From JAKIVR01 sp035933635 (GTDB taxonomy: Archaea > Thermoplasmatota > Thermoplasmata > Lutacidiplasmatales > UBA184), in assembly GCA_035933635.1 (NCBI GenBank), contig DASYYY010000021.1:186001-250000 (forward strand): DNA of 64,000 bases. The letters run 5' to 3'. Of this stretch, positions 28,795 through 36,925 are shown piece after piece. The notes beneath the pieces were generated by a model, which was not told the DNA's origin, made no database searches, and saw only the letters and a list, made by a program, of their open reading frames with translations. Numbering within the stretch: position 1 is the stretch's first letter; every line of letters starts with the position of its first letter. A program made the translations under genes and the position numbers.

Positions 28795-29596
28795 CCTAAG
28801 CATTGGCCCCGAGGTAGGGGAGCCAGGACGCCACGTCCGCGCTTGTCCGTACTCGTCGCGATGCGAGGAGCGTTTTTGCACCCCTCGCTCGCTGGGAGCG
28901 GTCAGTTACACTTTACGGGGTTCCCAGCCACCGGGCATCGGCCGAATTCGCTCCGGGGGAATCCATGAGCCGCGGGATTGGATCTCGATCGATCCTCCGA
29001 AACACAGGTCCTGCCCCTCCCACACCGGCGCGACGCCCGTGCTCCGCAGGAGGCGTGGAGGTGGACCACGCGAGTCTCGCGCAGTACTCAGGTCGCACCG
29101 GTCGGGGCGCCCGACGAACGTACCACTGGGCGGGCTTCGGGCCGCCCGGAGTGGGGCGCAGGAGTTCGACGTGCGGCGTGCACGACCTGCCGGAGCGGAC
29201 CGGGGACGGAGCCGGTCGGACGCGCCCCGGCCCGACGCAGGCGCGAGCCCTCAGCGATCGTCTCCCGCTCGTCGATCGTGCCGGGCGGGAGCGGCGTGTA
29301 CTCGATTCGGGTCGGGCCACCAATGGTCCGCGTCGGAACGAACGGCCCCCCGGGACAACGGTCGATTGCCGCACGCAGCGGCGGGCCGCGCAAGCTGAGC
29401 GGGGGTAGCTCTCGGTAGCGAACCGCGTGCCTCTGGTGAGGGCGGCCCGGCCGACTCGCGGGCCGCAGGGCGAGGTCTCTCCGTACCTCCGAGACTTCGC
29501 TCCGAGGGTAATGGACGACGATCGCCGGGGCCATGCCAGAGTCGCCGGCCCATGCCCGATACGCACTAGATATAGGGGGGCCAACCTCCGCCCCGA
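28795..29596. other. Long intergenic gap, no gene recognised
   Basis: About 800 bases, the longest gene-free stretch here. Open frames run across most of it on both strands, but all are Arg/Pro/Gly-rich, overlap one another and contain no recognisable motif. A T5 run at 28873-28877, about 80 nt past tag, could terminate that gene. The last 30 bases hold the promoter of the DHFR-like gene. A decayed gene around 29000-29500 cannot be excluded. Confidence 0.5.
29566..29574 (+). promoter_or_regulatory. TATA-box candidate for the DHFR-like gene
   Basis: The sequence CTAGATATA is centred about 27 nt before the GTG at 29597, consistent with leaderless transcription and supporting that start. Confidence 0.5.
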
Positions 29597-30169
29597 GTGC
29601 GCCGGATCATCGTCGATTCTCTGATCTCCCTGGATGGCTACCTGGCGGACGAGAACGGGGAGATCGACTGGTTCACCCAAGAAGAGGAGTTCAACCAATC
29701 CGAAGGCGAGGCCTGGTCCCTCGAGATGCTCCGCCGCGCCGACACGATACTGTTTGGACGGGTGACCTTCGAGGGGATGTCGGAGTTCTGGCCATCCGAG
29801 TGGGCGCGCGAGAACATGGCGGAGATTGCGGGCCACCTGAACGGCCACGCCAAGATCGTCTTTTCCCGGTCCCTGAAAACGACGTCGTGGGAGAACACCA
29901 CAATTCTCCCGACGCCCGCGAAGGAGGTCGTGCTGGAACTGAAGCAACGTCCCGGAAAGGACCTCCTCGTGCTCGGTAGCTCGAACCTGGTCTCCTCTCT
30001 CATGCGGGACGGACTCATTGACGAGTATCGAATCCGAATCGTGCCGGTCGTCCTAGGAGCCGGCCGGCCCCTCTTCCACGACCAGAAGGAGCGCCACCGG
30101 CTCCGGCTCGTCAGTTGCCGGGCGTTTAAGGCCGGTGTGTTGGCGGTCCACTACGAGCCGGCGGTGTAG
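29597..30169 (+). CDS. Dihydrofolate-reductase-family (RibD C-terminal-like) protein
   Basis: A 190-residue protein starting at GTG. The DHFR-fold signatures are present: IIVDSLISLDGYLADENG at the N-terminus, RADTILFGRVTFEGM, KIVFSRSL, LLVLGSSNLVSSLMRDGLIDE and VLGAGRPLF. This subfamily is distinct from classical DHFR and its reductase substrate is usually unknown. It has a leaderless-type promoter, stands alone after an 800-base gap, and is followed by about 200 bases of noncoding GC-rich sequence. Confidence 0.85.
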   Translation: MRRIIVDSLISLDGYLADENGEIDWFTQEEEFNQSEGEAWSLEMLRRADTILFGRVTFEGMSEFWPSEWARENMAEIAGHLNGHAKIVFSRSLKTTSWENTTILPTPAKEVVLELKQRPGKDLLVLGSSNLVSSLMRDGLIDEYRIRIVPVVLGAGRPLFHDQKERHRLRLVSCRAFKAGVLAVHYEPAV

Positions 30170-30376
30170 CTGCTGCCCTCACAATGGCTAGGACCCTGCG
30201 CTAGTTCGCCGACCCGGTTCGAGACGCCTTCCTCTCGGAAGTTGAGTGAACCGGTGGTCCCCCCGGTGCAACCCCTGACCTCCCGGGGCCGGGGGCAACT
30301 CCCCCGGGGATGACCGCTCCGGGGTAGGGGGCTGCGGAGGGGGAGCCTCCGGGCCGGTGCGACGGGAACCAGCGAC

Positions 30377-31183
30377 CTAAACTACCACGACCTCGCGAAG
30401 CGTGGCCAGCGTCGATCCCGAAAGCGGCGTAACACTCGCTGCGGCGGCGCAGGTGTCGGTGTCCCCAGGAACCGAGTTGTCGACTTGCGTCACCACGACG
30501 ATCGAGAAGAAGGTCCCGATCTGGTAGTAGTCCCCGGATCCGAATGAGGAGACCCAGGTCATGGACTCGTTGCGAGCAAAGTCCTTGCTGAAGCTGGTCG
30601 ACGGGAGGGCATCGTGGACCTCGCCAAAGTGCGCCATCTCATACGGGACGCTGCCGTTGGAAGTGTTCACCACGATCGCCTGCAGCAGGACGGCGGCCGC
30701 GGCGAATTGACCCGAGTCGCCGCAGCTGGACCCCCTGAGCGAAACGGTCATCCGGAAGTTCAGCTTCCAGGTGGCGCTAATCTTGTAGGTGCCCGTGGGC
30801 TTCAAGATGAACGGGGTCAATTCGACTCCCTCGGCAAACTTCTCCTTGGCGTAGGAGCTTCCGGGCTTGAGGCACGAGGTCGCCGATACGGAGACCCCCG
30901 CGGAGGAGACGACCTTCCCGGTGCTGAGAGCGAGAGACGGGTACGCGGAGGTCGGGAGCGTGTGGCACCCGCCGCCGACTTTGCTGTGGGTAGAGTAGAG
31001 CTGCCCGGTGAAGGGCGCCTTATAGATCGTGGTCGCGACGGGGGCCGCGAACGCCGAACCCAGAAGAATCACGACGGCCATGGCCGCCCCCACCGTTGAG
31101 CCGACTTTCGTCCATCCCCGAAGACGGGCCGCAGGATCACCAATTGAGGAGTTGACCCGCTTGTACGCTTGTGCCAGCATCAT
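30377..31183 (-). CDS. Secreted protein of a local paralogous family (PF-x-G type, paralog B)
   Basis: A 268-residue protein with a signal helix (GAAMAVVILLGSAFAAPVA) followed by YKAPFTG and, about 15 residues on, a GGGCHTLP motif, matching the layout of paralogs A and C. The mature chain is beta-rich, with further Cys and several sequons. No membrane anchor follows. A TATA-like element about 24 nt upstream of the first ATG supports the start. Function unknown. Confidence 0.65.
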   Translation of the reverse strand: MMLAQAYKRVNSSIGDPAARLRGWTKVGSTVGAAMAVVILLGSAFAAPVATTIYKAPFTGQLYSTHSKVGGGCHTLPTSAYPSLALSTGKVVSSAGVSVSATSCLKPGSSYAKEKFAEGVELTPFILKPTGTYKISATWKLNFRMTVSLRGSSCGDSGQFAAAAVLLQAIVVNTSNGSVPYEMAHFGEVHDALPSTSFSKDFARNESMTWVSSFGSGDYYQIGTFFSIVVVTQVDNSVPGDTDTCAAAASVTPLSGSTLATLREVVVV

Positions 31184-31203
31184 CGCCGGATTCCCTTCGG
31201 TAT

Positions 31204-31210
31204 CTTAAAC
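31204..31210 (-). promoter_or_regulatory. TATA-box candidate for secreted paralog B
   Basis: On the minus strand this reads GTTTAAG, centred 24 nt upstream of the ATG at 31183, fitting a leaderless mRNA. Confidence 0.45.
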
Positions 31211-31362
31211 GCCTCGGGCGAGACGTCCGCGACCTCTGCCGGGTAGGAATCCGCCGAGTTCTCCCCTTAGGTGTCGGTATGCGTAGACGCCGTCGCGAGT
31301 ACCCGGGTCGACGTCGGCAGAGAGCGTTCGGTCGCGACCGTCGACGTACGATTCTCGAAAAG

Positions 31363-31389
31363 CGAGCCTCGCCGGAGCCCCCTCCCCTC
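31363..31389 (+). repeat. Direct repeat flanking the small GY-rich gene, copy 1
   Basis: This 27-base sequence beginning CGAGCCTCGCCGG matches 32087-32114 with one substitution and one single-base insertion. The two copies lie about 160 nt before and 4 nt after the gene between them. Read directly from the sequence. Confidence 0.6.
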
Positions 31390-31507
31390 CCCTCAGGCGA
31401 TCCGGGGGCTTGCCACATCTCCCCCATCATCAGGCAGGTATGCCGATCATGGTTCCTCATGCCTCGAGGCGCGACGGTTTCTTCGGAGGTGTTACGTCGT
31501 AGGTCGA

Positions 31508-31516
31508 GATTTATTT
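31508..31516 (+). promoter_or_regulatory. TATA-box candidate for the small GY-rich secreted protein gene
   Basis: GATTTATTT lies about 40 nt before the ATG at 31552, predicting a leader of roughly 15 nt that ends in the purine-rich GACGGAG just ahead of the start codon. Confidence 0.45.
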
Positions 31517-31551
31517 GAGAATCCCGCTTTCCCGAGCCGGGCGAGACGGAG

Positions 31552-32082
31552 ATGAATCGAGTCGGGTTGATTGGAGTCCTACTCGCAGCATTACTGGCAG
31601 TGGGTGCCGGCGGCTACTACGTGGGGGACCAGGCGGGATACGGAGCAGGTCAGTCGTCGGGCTACTCGACCGGTTATGTCCACGGTGTGGACGTTGCGAC
31701 GCAGGATGGACTCCTCCCGGCGGGGACATTTGTGGAGCTCACGCCAGGCGCATTCATTTCGTGGGATGAGTTGAACCCTCCGGGGATCGGCAATTATTCC
31801 GTATCGCTTTGCTTCGCTTTCCAGGTCGAGCTACCCAATGCTTCCCGAGCGGGCCCGAACTACACTGTTGAGATGACGCTCCTCCGAGGTCTTTCGAGCC
31901 CAGCCTCTACCGGCTGGGTTACCGGATGGCAGAATGTGGGTAACGATCATTGTCTCTCCCTAGGGTACGATTCTGCCAGCACCAGCAGCCTGACAGCCGA
32001 GTTAATCGCGAATCCAACGAATCCGGGCCCCCTCGCGGTGTTTACTAACTCGGAGGTGGGGGCGGGATTTCAGCCGATTTGA
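31552..32082 (+). CDS. Small secreted or N-terminally anchored protein with GY-rich repeats
   Basis: A 176-residue protein. The N-terminus is a hydrophobic helix (VGLIGVLLAALLAVGAGG), then a short Gly/Tyr/Ser-rich stretch (GYGAGQSSGYSTGYVHG), then a beta-rich domain of about 120 residues with sequons and two Cys. No family was recognised. It is flanked by a direct repeat and sits among other secreted-protein genes, in a stretch visibly lower in GC than the rest of the window. Confidence 0.6.
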   Translation: MNRVGLIGVLLAALLAVGAGGYYVGDQAGYGAGQSSGYSTGYVHGVDVATQDGLLPAGTFVELTPGAFISWDELNPPGIGNYSVSLCFAFQVELPNASRAGPNYTVEMTLLRGLSSPASTGWVTGWQNVGNDHCLSLGYDSASTSSLTAELIANPTNPGPLAVFTNSEVGAGFQPI

Positions 32083-32086
32083 ACTC

Positions 32087-32114
32087 CGAGCCTCGCCGAA
32101 GCCCCCCTCCCCTC
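32087..32114 (+). repeat. Direct repeat flanking the small GY-rich gene, copy 2
   Basis: Second copy of the repeat at 31363-31389, 28 bases with one substitution and one extra C. It begins 4 nt after the stop of the gene it flanks. Confidence 0.6.
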
Positions 32115-32203
32115 GGGCTGTCAGGACCCTTTCGGGACAGCGGAGCTGAGTAGAGCTCCGCCTGGAGTCCTAGAGCTGGGTGCAATCCAGTCAGTCGAGA
32201 AAA

Positions 32204-32974
32204 TCAGCTCACGGATATTGAATTGAGGTGAGCGAAGTTACCGCCCGTCGCGACGTTAACAGAAGCCATGCTCGTGCCTCCTTGGTTTGGAATGAAAGTA
32301 GTCACGGCCGCCTCAACGAAGGTGATTACGCTGTAGGCTCCGGCGCGGAGGTAGGCGGGAACAACGACAGTGGCATTTGCGTATCCGCGGTAGGTCCCTG
32401 TGGAACTGTAGCCGCCTGCAAACCATGACTGGGTGGAAAATAGGCTGCCGCCACGACTGTCGAGCACGTACCCGTCAACATCTACCCATGCGTAGGCGTT
32501 GGGGGGGCTCGTGGCACGTCTCACAACCACGGATATGTTGATTGTCCAGGCAACAGTCCAATTGACCACGAATCGATGATTGCCGGTCGGTATGGAGATC
32601 CAAGAGCTGACAAACGAGACCTGAGATGACGCATTATCGATAGTGTACGAGCTGCAACCTCGGTTCGCCGAAAGTGCCTGCAGGAAGAGTGTTGCGTTGC
32701 CGGCAGTGAGATTGAAGCGCATTGGGTGAGTATCCAACCGATGAACTCGGCAGCCGTAAACATTCCTCCAGACCTGCGAAGTCCATTTCCCATGGAAGGG
32801 GGCAGTGTAGAGGCGTGGTCCAGAAGCAGCCGTTTGAGGGACGAGGAGGACTTCGCTTAGCATCACCAAAACTGCGAGCGCGACCGTTGACACGGAGCCC
32901 GTCCATCGGCGCTTCGGTCTCTGATGTCTCTCCTCGAGAAATCTCGAGCCGAGTGGACGAAAGTGCTCGCTCAT
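32204..32974 (-). CDS. Secreted protein of a local paralogous family (PF-x-G type, paralog C)
   Basis: A 256-residue protein with a basic N-terminus and a signal helix (VSTVALAVLVMLSEVLLVP), then LYTAPFHGKW and, about 15 residues later, YGCRVHRL: the same order of motifs as paralogs A and B. The mature part is beta-rich with sequons (NAT, NIS). Codon GC is lower than in the housekeeping genes nearby. Function unknown, probably extracellular. Confidence 0.65.
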   Translation of the reverse strand: MSEHFRPLGSRFLEERHQRPKRRWTGSVSTVALAVLVMLSEVLLVPQTAASGPRLYTAPFHGKWTSQVWRNVYGCRVHRLDTHPMRFNLTAGNATLFLQALSANRGCSSYTIDNASSQVSFVSSWISIPTGNHRFVVNWTVAWTINISVVVRRATSPPNAYAWVDVDGYVLDSRGGSLFSTQSWFAGGYSSTGTYRGYANATVVVPAYLRAGAYSVITFVEAAVTTFIPNQGGTSMASVNVATGGNFAHLNSISVS

Positions 32975-33212
32975 CTTCCTGCAAAGCGTCCCTGGTGGCG
33001 AGTATCAGCCAAGGAGCGGACAGCCCCAGCGCGGATGAGACTAGCGTTGGGTATGGGAGATCGCGATGAGGGGAGGGTCATGTCAACCGATCCTGCGACC
33101 GGGATTCCCCTCGATGACCTGCGAGCCAATCGAGTTTTTTGATTGAGGGCGGCGGAACAAGGCACCCACTGCCCGCGTGTGGCCTTGTGCGTCGGCAGTG
33201 AAAGTCGAAGCG

Positions 33213-34238
33213 CTAACGGAAGATCCAGGTCTGGTCGAAAGGGAGGCCATAGTTGGCATTGCCGCCGTAGAGCAAGACATAGGTGTCGGTTCCGTCGTAG
33301 GTCATGCCAAAGTAGTGCCGCGTTCGAGGGACTTGAGCAGAGAGCGCCGCCCTCCAGTGCCCATTCGAAAGCAACCACGTCTTCGACGAAACGACCCGGG
33401 CTCCCGTCGACGCGAAAAGCAGGGCCTTCCGTGCTGAATCGTAGACAACACATTGAAGTCCGTTGAAGCTCGCCGCTGAGGGCAAGTTCGAGGTCACGAG
33501 GCGAGTCCAACTGCCATTTCGCCAGAGCCAAGTTGCGAATGAGGAATTCGTGACGCTCACCTGACCCACTCCGACAACGCCGTGGTACGCCGGATCGTAG
33601 GCCATTCCAAATACCCGGGGAAGCTGACTGCCTATCAGAACAGGGCTCCAGTTAGAGGAGGCGTACTCCCAAACCTGCCAAATCCAAGTCCCGTTCCGAG
33701 ACGGCACGGACCCGTACAGCAGAAGCCCATGGACACCGGGATCATAAGTGACCAACGCGAAGCCCAAACCCGCCGGCGGTGAGTGCCTCGGGTGCAGTTC
33801 ACTCCAGTTACCCCCGGAGAACCCCCATGTCTCGTTAGTGGGCGTGAAGGAGGGATGCCCGCGGTAGTAGGACACGAGGTCTCCGCCGAACTTGATGACC
33901 TGCTGTGTCGAATTGTCGTAAGCCATGACGCCGAAGATATCCGGGTTCTGAGCGGGAAAGAGTTCCCTCCAGTTGCCCTTGGAAAAGCCCCAGGTTTCGT
34001 TGAATGCCTTGAGCCCGCCCCCCTTCCCCCCGAACTCCACGACGTACCCATCTTTGGAGTCGTACGCCAGCTCGAGGCCGGACTTGTTACCTGGATCGGA
34101 CGTTGGAAAGAGCTTCGTCCAACCTGCGGACGTGCTCAGGGGTGTAGGGAGACTGCCGGCGTGGGCCTGCGTGCCCGAGGTCAAAAGAAGGAGCCCGAGG
34201 GCGCAGAATGCGAATAGCGCGCAGGCGGGTTTCTGCAT
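33213..34238 (-). CDS. Secreted kelch-like beta-propeller protein (paralog 2)
   Basis: A 341-residue protein with a typical signal peptide (CALFAFCALGLLLLTSGTQA) and kelch-like blades such as AYDSKDGYVVEFGG ... NETWGFSKGNWRELFP and NETWGFSGGNWSELHP. Blade for blade it is close to the divergently transcribed protein at 34478-35578, indicating recent duplication. It ends shortly after the last blade (DQTWIFR), as paralog 3 does (DQTWTY), so the propeller is probably complete. Extracellular role unknown. Confidence 0.75.
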   Translation of the reverse strand: MQKPACALFAFCALGLLLLTSGTQAHAGSLPTPLSTSAGWTKLFPTSDPGNKSGLELAYDSKDGYVVEFGGKGGGLKAFNETWGFSKGNWRELFPAQNPDIFGVMAYDNSTQQVIKFGGDLVSYYRGHPSFTPTNETWGFSGGNWSELHPRHSPPAGLGFALVTYDPGVHGLLLYGSVPSRNGTWIWQVWEYASSNWSPVLIGSQLPRVFGMAYDPAYHGVVGVGQVSVTNSSFATWLWRNGSWTRLVTSNLPSAASFNGLQCVVYDSARKALLFASTGARVVSSKTWLLSNGHWRAALSAQVPRTRHYFGMTYDGTDTYVLLYGGNANYGLPFDQTWIFR

Positions 34239-34477
34239 GGATCCCCGTGGTTAGGGAATGCTGCACCAGACCTTAACCCAGCCGAACTCGATTCCGGGCT
34301 GAAGGGGGCCGAGTCAATCTGAATTCAGCCAGCCACCCGCGCGGTACGGACACCTTGCGGGCCTGGAGGGAGCCCTTCTGTCCACCCTCGGTGCTCTAAA
34401 CCCGCCCGGACCTTTTCCCGCACGGACGTTTTCGGGCCGGGGGGGGCCGCCGTGCCTCCCTGCCCGACCTCCCCCTT

Positions 34478-35578
34478 ATGCAGCGAATGCGAGTGGACCT
34501 CCGGGAGGTTCCCACGGTGGGTGGTCCTGGCCACTTGGTGAAGAGGCCCCGGCTGAGTGGCCCCCTCAGGTTGGACTGGCTCCCAGTCGGAGGACTCGCC
34601 CTGATCTTGCTCATCCCGTTCGGCGCGATGTCGAACGCTCCTCCTACGGGATCACTTCGGACGCCGTGGGTTCTACTTGCACCTTACAATCACCCGGGGA
34701 CTCGGAGTGGCCCCGGACTCGCGTATGATGCCCACGACGGGTATCTCCTCGAGTTTGGAGGGTACGGCTTCCGATACCACATGTTCAACGATACCTGGAA
34801 GTTCATTCACGGAAACTGGACTCAACTCAGGACCTCGGCAGCCCCTCCGGGCGACGAGTTAGTCAAGGTCGCCTACGACACCTCGAGCAAGCGAGTGATC
34901 TACTTCGGGGGTCTCACAATCTCGAACTTGGGAGGCATCGTACATTTCACTCCGTTGAACGAAACTTGGGCGTACGCCGGGGGGAATTGGACCCAGCTTC
35001 ACCCGATCCGCTCTCCTCCGCCGTCGACCTTCGGGTTCCTAGAGTCGGACCCGGCTCTGGGCGGCGTGGTCCTGTTTGACAACTTCGCATCGATTTCAAA
35101 CCCCAACTACGAGACCTGGATCTTCGCGAAAGGAAACTGGGCAAGGCTCGCGAGCGCTACTCCTAGTCTGTGGCTACCTGCCGGAATGGCGTACGACCCC
35201 CAGCACCGAGGGATGCTCTTGGTCGGTGAGGTCAGCCAGAGCAACTCCACCGTCGAAACCTGGAGCCTATCCAATGGGACCTGGAGCCGATTGACCCTTC
35301 GGTCGGAACCGACGCCTGCCGCGATCAATTTCAGCGGAAGCTCCCAGTCGATGACCTACGATAACAGCTGGGGGTTCCTCGTGTTCGTTACCCTTGGACA
35401 GAAGTCAACGCATACCTGGAAACTTGACCATAATCAATGGGTTCAGGCTCGTCCGCCAATCAATCCGCAGGAGAGGTACGATTTTGGACTCGCGATGGAC
35501 CCTGCGGATGCCGCTGTCGTGATGTTCGGCGGTCAAACCTACTACGGGCACAACCTCGATCAGACTTGGACCTACTGA
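34478..35578 (+). CDS. Secreted kelch-like beta-propeller protein (paralog 3)
   Basis: A 366-residue protein with a hydrophobic helix at about residues 35-55 (VGGLALILLIPFGAM) and blades such as AYDAHDGYLLEFGG ... NDTWKFIHGNWTQL and NETWAYAGGNWTQLHP. It is the sister of paralog 2; the two start codons face away across about 240 bases, so they may share control. Both end on a DQTW blade strand. No enzymatic motif was found. Confidence 0.75.
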   Translation: MQRMRVDLREVPTVGGPGHLVKRPRLSGPLRLDWLPVGGLALILLIPFGAMSNAPPTGSLRTPWVLLAPYNHPGTRSGPGLAYDAHDGYLLEFGGYGFRYHMFNDTWKFIHGNWTQLRTSAAPPGDELVKVAYDTSSKRVIYFGGLTISNLGGIVHFTPLNETWAYAGGNWTQLHPIRSPPPSTFGFLESDPALGGVVLFDNFASISNPNYETWIFAKGNWARLASATPSLWLPAGMAYDPQHRGMLLVGEVSQSNSTVETWSLSNGTWSRLTLRSEPTPAAINFSGSSQSMTYDNSWGFLVFVTLGQKSTHTWKLDHNQWVQARPPINPQERYDFGLAMDPADAAVVMFGGQTYYGHNLDQTWTY

Positions 35579-35736
35579 CCCCCTCAATTTGCCCTTGGCG
35601 ACGGGTCCCTCTTTCAGGTCCCGCATCGCGATTGTCACCCTCTCCAATCGTCTCTTCGACCTGAGGGCCGAGATGACTGGGTGCGGGGTTCGGAGACGCC
35701 CCGCCCCCCGATGTTTAACAAAAATCGACAAATATC

Positions 35737-35745
35737 CTTATACTA
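35737..35745 (+). promoter_or_regulatory. TATA-box candidate for the RHH regulator gene
   Basis: CTTATACTA, centred 24 nt before the GTG at 35765, lies in an unusually AT-rich stretch (35711-35761). Spacing indicates a leaderless mRNA. The surrounding AT-rich sequence could also hold binding sites for the RHH protein itself, although no clear inverted repeat was seen. Confidence 0.6.
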
Positions 35746-35764
35746 GTTAAATCATGTAAAACGG

Positions 35765-36160
35765 GTGCGAAGAGCTGCGGAGGTTGGTCTCTCGCAGTTC
35801 CTCGGGGTGCGTCTCACCCGCGAGGAGCTGGACCGACTCGACGAGTTTCAGCAGGCGCGCGGGATCGCCACGCGATCCGACGCGATCCGCACGCTCGTGC
35901 GTGAAGGCGCGGAGAAGGCCCCGGCCGCTCCGGCGCTTCCGTTGAGCGTGCAGCGGGAACTCCAAGAGATCGTCGAGGACGGCTGGTCGCAGTCCGAGGG
36001 GGAAGCGCTCACCCTCCTCACGACGCTCGGGTTTGAGGCGCTCGTTCGACTGCACGTCGACCGAGCCCCCGCGCTGCGCGGTGCCGCGCGCGAGGCTCGC
36101 GAGCGCCACCTGACCCGGCGGAAGGCTTCGCGCGAGGGACGGGGGCTCCTCGGCCAGTAG
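35765..36160 (+). CDS. Ribbon-helix-helix (CopG/NikR-type) DNA-binding protein
   Basis: A 131-residue protein starting at GTG. Residues ~11-48 form a ribbon-helix-helix: a beta strand FLGVRLT, helix EELDRLDEFQQAR, then TRSDAIRTLVREG. RHH proteins bind DNA as dimers through the paired strand. The C-terminal ~80 residues are helical with a basic end and were not recognised; metal ligands of NikR are absent. The leaderless promoter is strong. Its targets are unknown; neighbours are a kelch protein gene and the cobalamin adenosyltransferase gene. Confidence 0.75.
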   Translation: MRRAAEVGLSQFLGVRLTREELDRLDEFQQARGIATRSDAIRTLVREGAEKAPAAPALPLSVQRELQEIVEDGWSQSEGEALTLLTTLGFEALVRLHVDRAPALRGAAREARERHLTRRKASREGRGLLGQ

Positions 36161-36342
36161 GTCCCCAGCCGGAGAACAACCGCAATGGAGAACTGGGGTG
36201 TGCCGCTGAACGCGCGGAGTGGGTTTATCTGTCGACTGTGCCGCCAGGACGCCAAGCATAATGAAGTGCTGGCGATTTCTTTCTGCCCGGTCCACGGATT
36301 GTCGTCCCCGCTGGACGCACTCCAACGGGCCGGCGAGGCACG

Positions 36343-36903
36343 ATTCCCACGCCGCGTCTCTACACCCGCACCGGTGATCGCGGGGATACCGGCCTGATCG
36401 GCGGGGTCCGAGTACCGAAGGATTCACCGCGCATCCGGGCCTACGGGGCCCTCGACGAGCTCGCGGCCCATCTCGGCCTCGCCGAGGCCACGCTACCGGC
36501 GGCGGATACCGAGCATCGGGCGCTCCTCCAGGAGCTGCAGCACGAGCTCTTCGTGGCCATGAGCGAGCTCGCCGTCCCGCCGGGTCGGCCGGGGCCGGAA
36601 CACACGATCACCGCGCGCCATGTGGAGCGCGCGGAGCGGGCGATCGATCGGCTCGAGGACGCCGCCCCGCCGCTGCGGACGTTCGTGCTCCCGAGAGGGG
36701 CGCTCCCGGCGGCGGAGATCCATGTGGCCCGCACCGTGGCGCGGCGCGCCGAGCGCGAGGTGTGGGCACTCCACCGAGTGGAGCCGGTCTCCCCCGAGCT
36801 CGTCCGGTGGCTCAACCGCGTCAGCGACCTATTGTTCGCCCTCGCGCGCGTGGTGAACCTGGCCGCCGGTCAGACCGAGACCCCTCCCGAGTACTCTACG
36901 TAG
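36343..36903 (+). CDS. Cob(I)alamin adenosyltransferase, PduO type; no canonical start codon
   Basis: About 186 residues with the full PduO-family set: LYTRTGDRGDTGLIGG at the N-terminus (ATP-binding), RIRAYGALDELAAHLG, FVLPRGALPAAEIHVARTVARRAER and LNRVSDLLFALARVVN. It transfers the 5'-deoxyadenosyl group of ATP to cob(I)alamin. The conserved N-terminus lies upstream of the first GTG (36553). In this frame back to the stop at 36262-36264 there is no ATG, GTG or TTG; the ATT at 36343 sits where the family usually starts. Either a near-cognate start is used or the sequence has an error. The YchF-like GTPase gene follows 22 nt later. Confidence 0.85.
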   Translation: MPTPRLYTRTGDRGDTGLIGGVRVPKDSPRIRAYGALDELAAHLGLAEATLPAADTEHRALLQELQHELFVAMSELAVPPGRPGPEHTITARHVERAERAIDRLEDAAPPLRTFVLPRGALPAAEIHVARTVARRAEREVWALHRVEPVSPELVRWLNRVSDLLFALARVVNLAAGQTETPPEYST

Positions 36904-36925
36904 GACCGTCCCCACAGGGGAACGG

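Larger units (their letters stand above)
31184..31551. other. Divergent intergenic region
   Basis: About 370 bases between secreted paralog B (leftward) and the small GY-rich secreted protein (rightward). It holds a promoter at each end and one copy of a 27-28-base direct repeat (31363-31389) whose second copy lies just past the rightward gene. No gene was recognised. Confidence 0.5.

Noticed and set aside
28913..29947. A 344-codon open frame on the minus strand across the 28.8-29.6 kb gap
   Set aside because: It runs antisense through most of the DHFR-like gene, and its translation is Arg/Pro-rich with no motif; it is a by-product of GC-rich codon usage.
30230..30370. GC-rich inverted segments after the DHFR-like gene considered as a structured RNA or tRNA
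   Set aside because: No cloverleaf could be drawn, the T-loop consensus is missing, and the pairing is what GC-rich DNA gives by chance.
36185..36397. A 70-residue open frame with Cys and His pairs just before the adenosyltransferase gene
   Set aside because: Its second half overlaps the conserved PduO N-terminus in another frame, and the Cys/His spacing matches no known zinc finger, so it is probably a chance frame.
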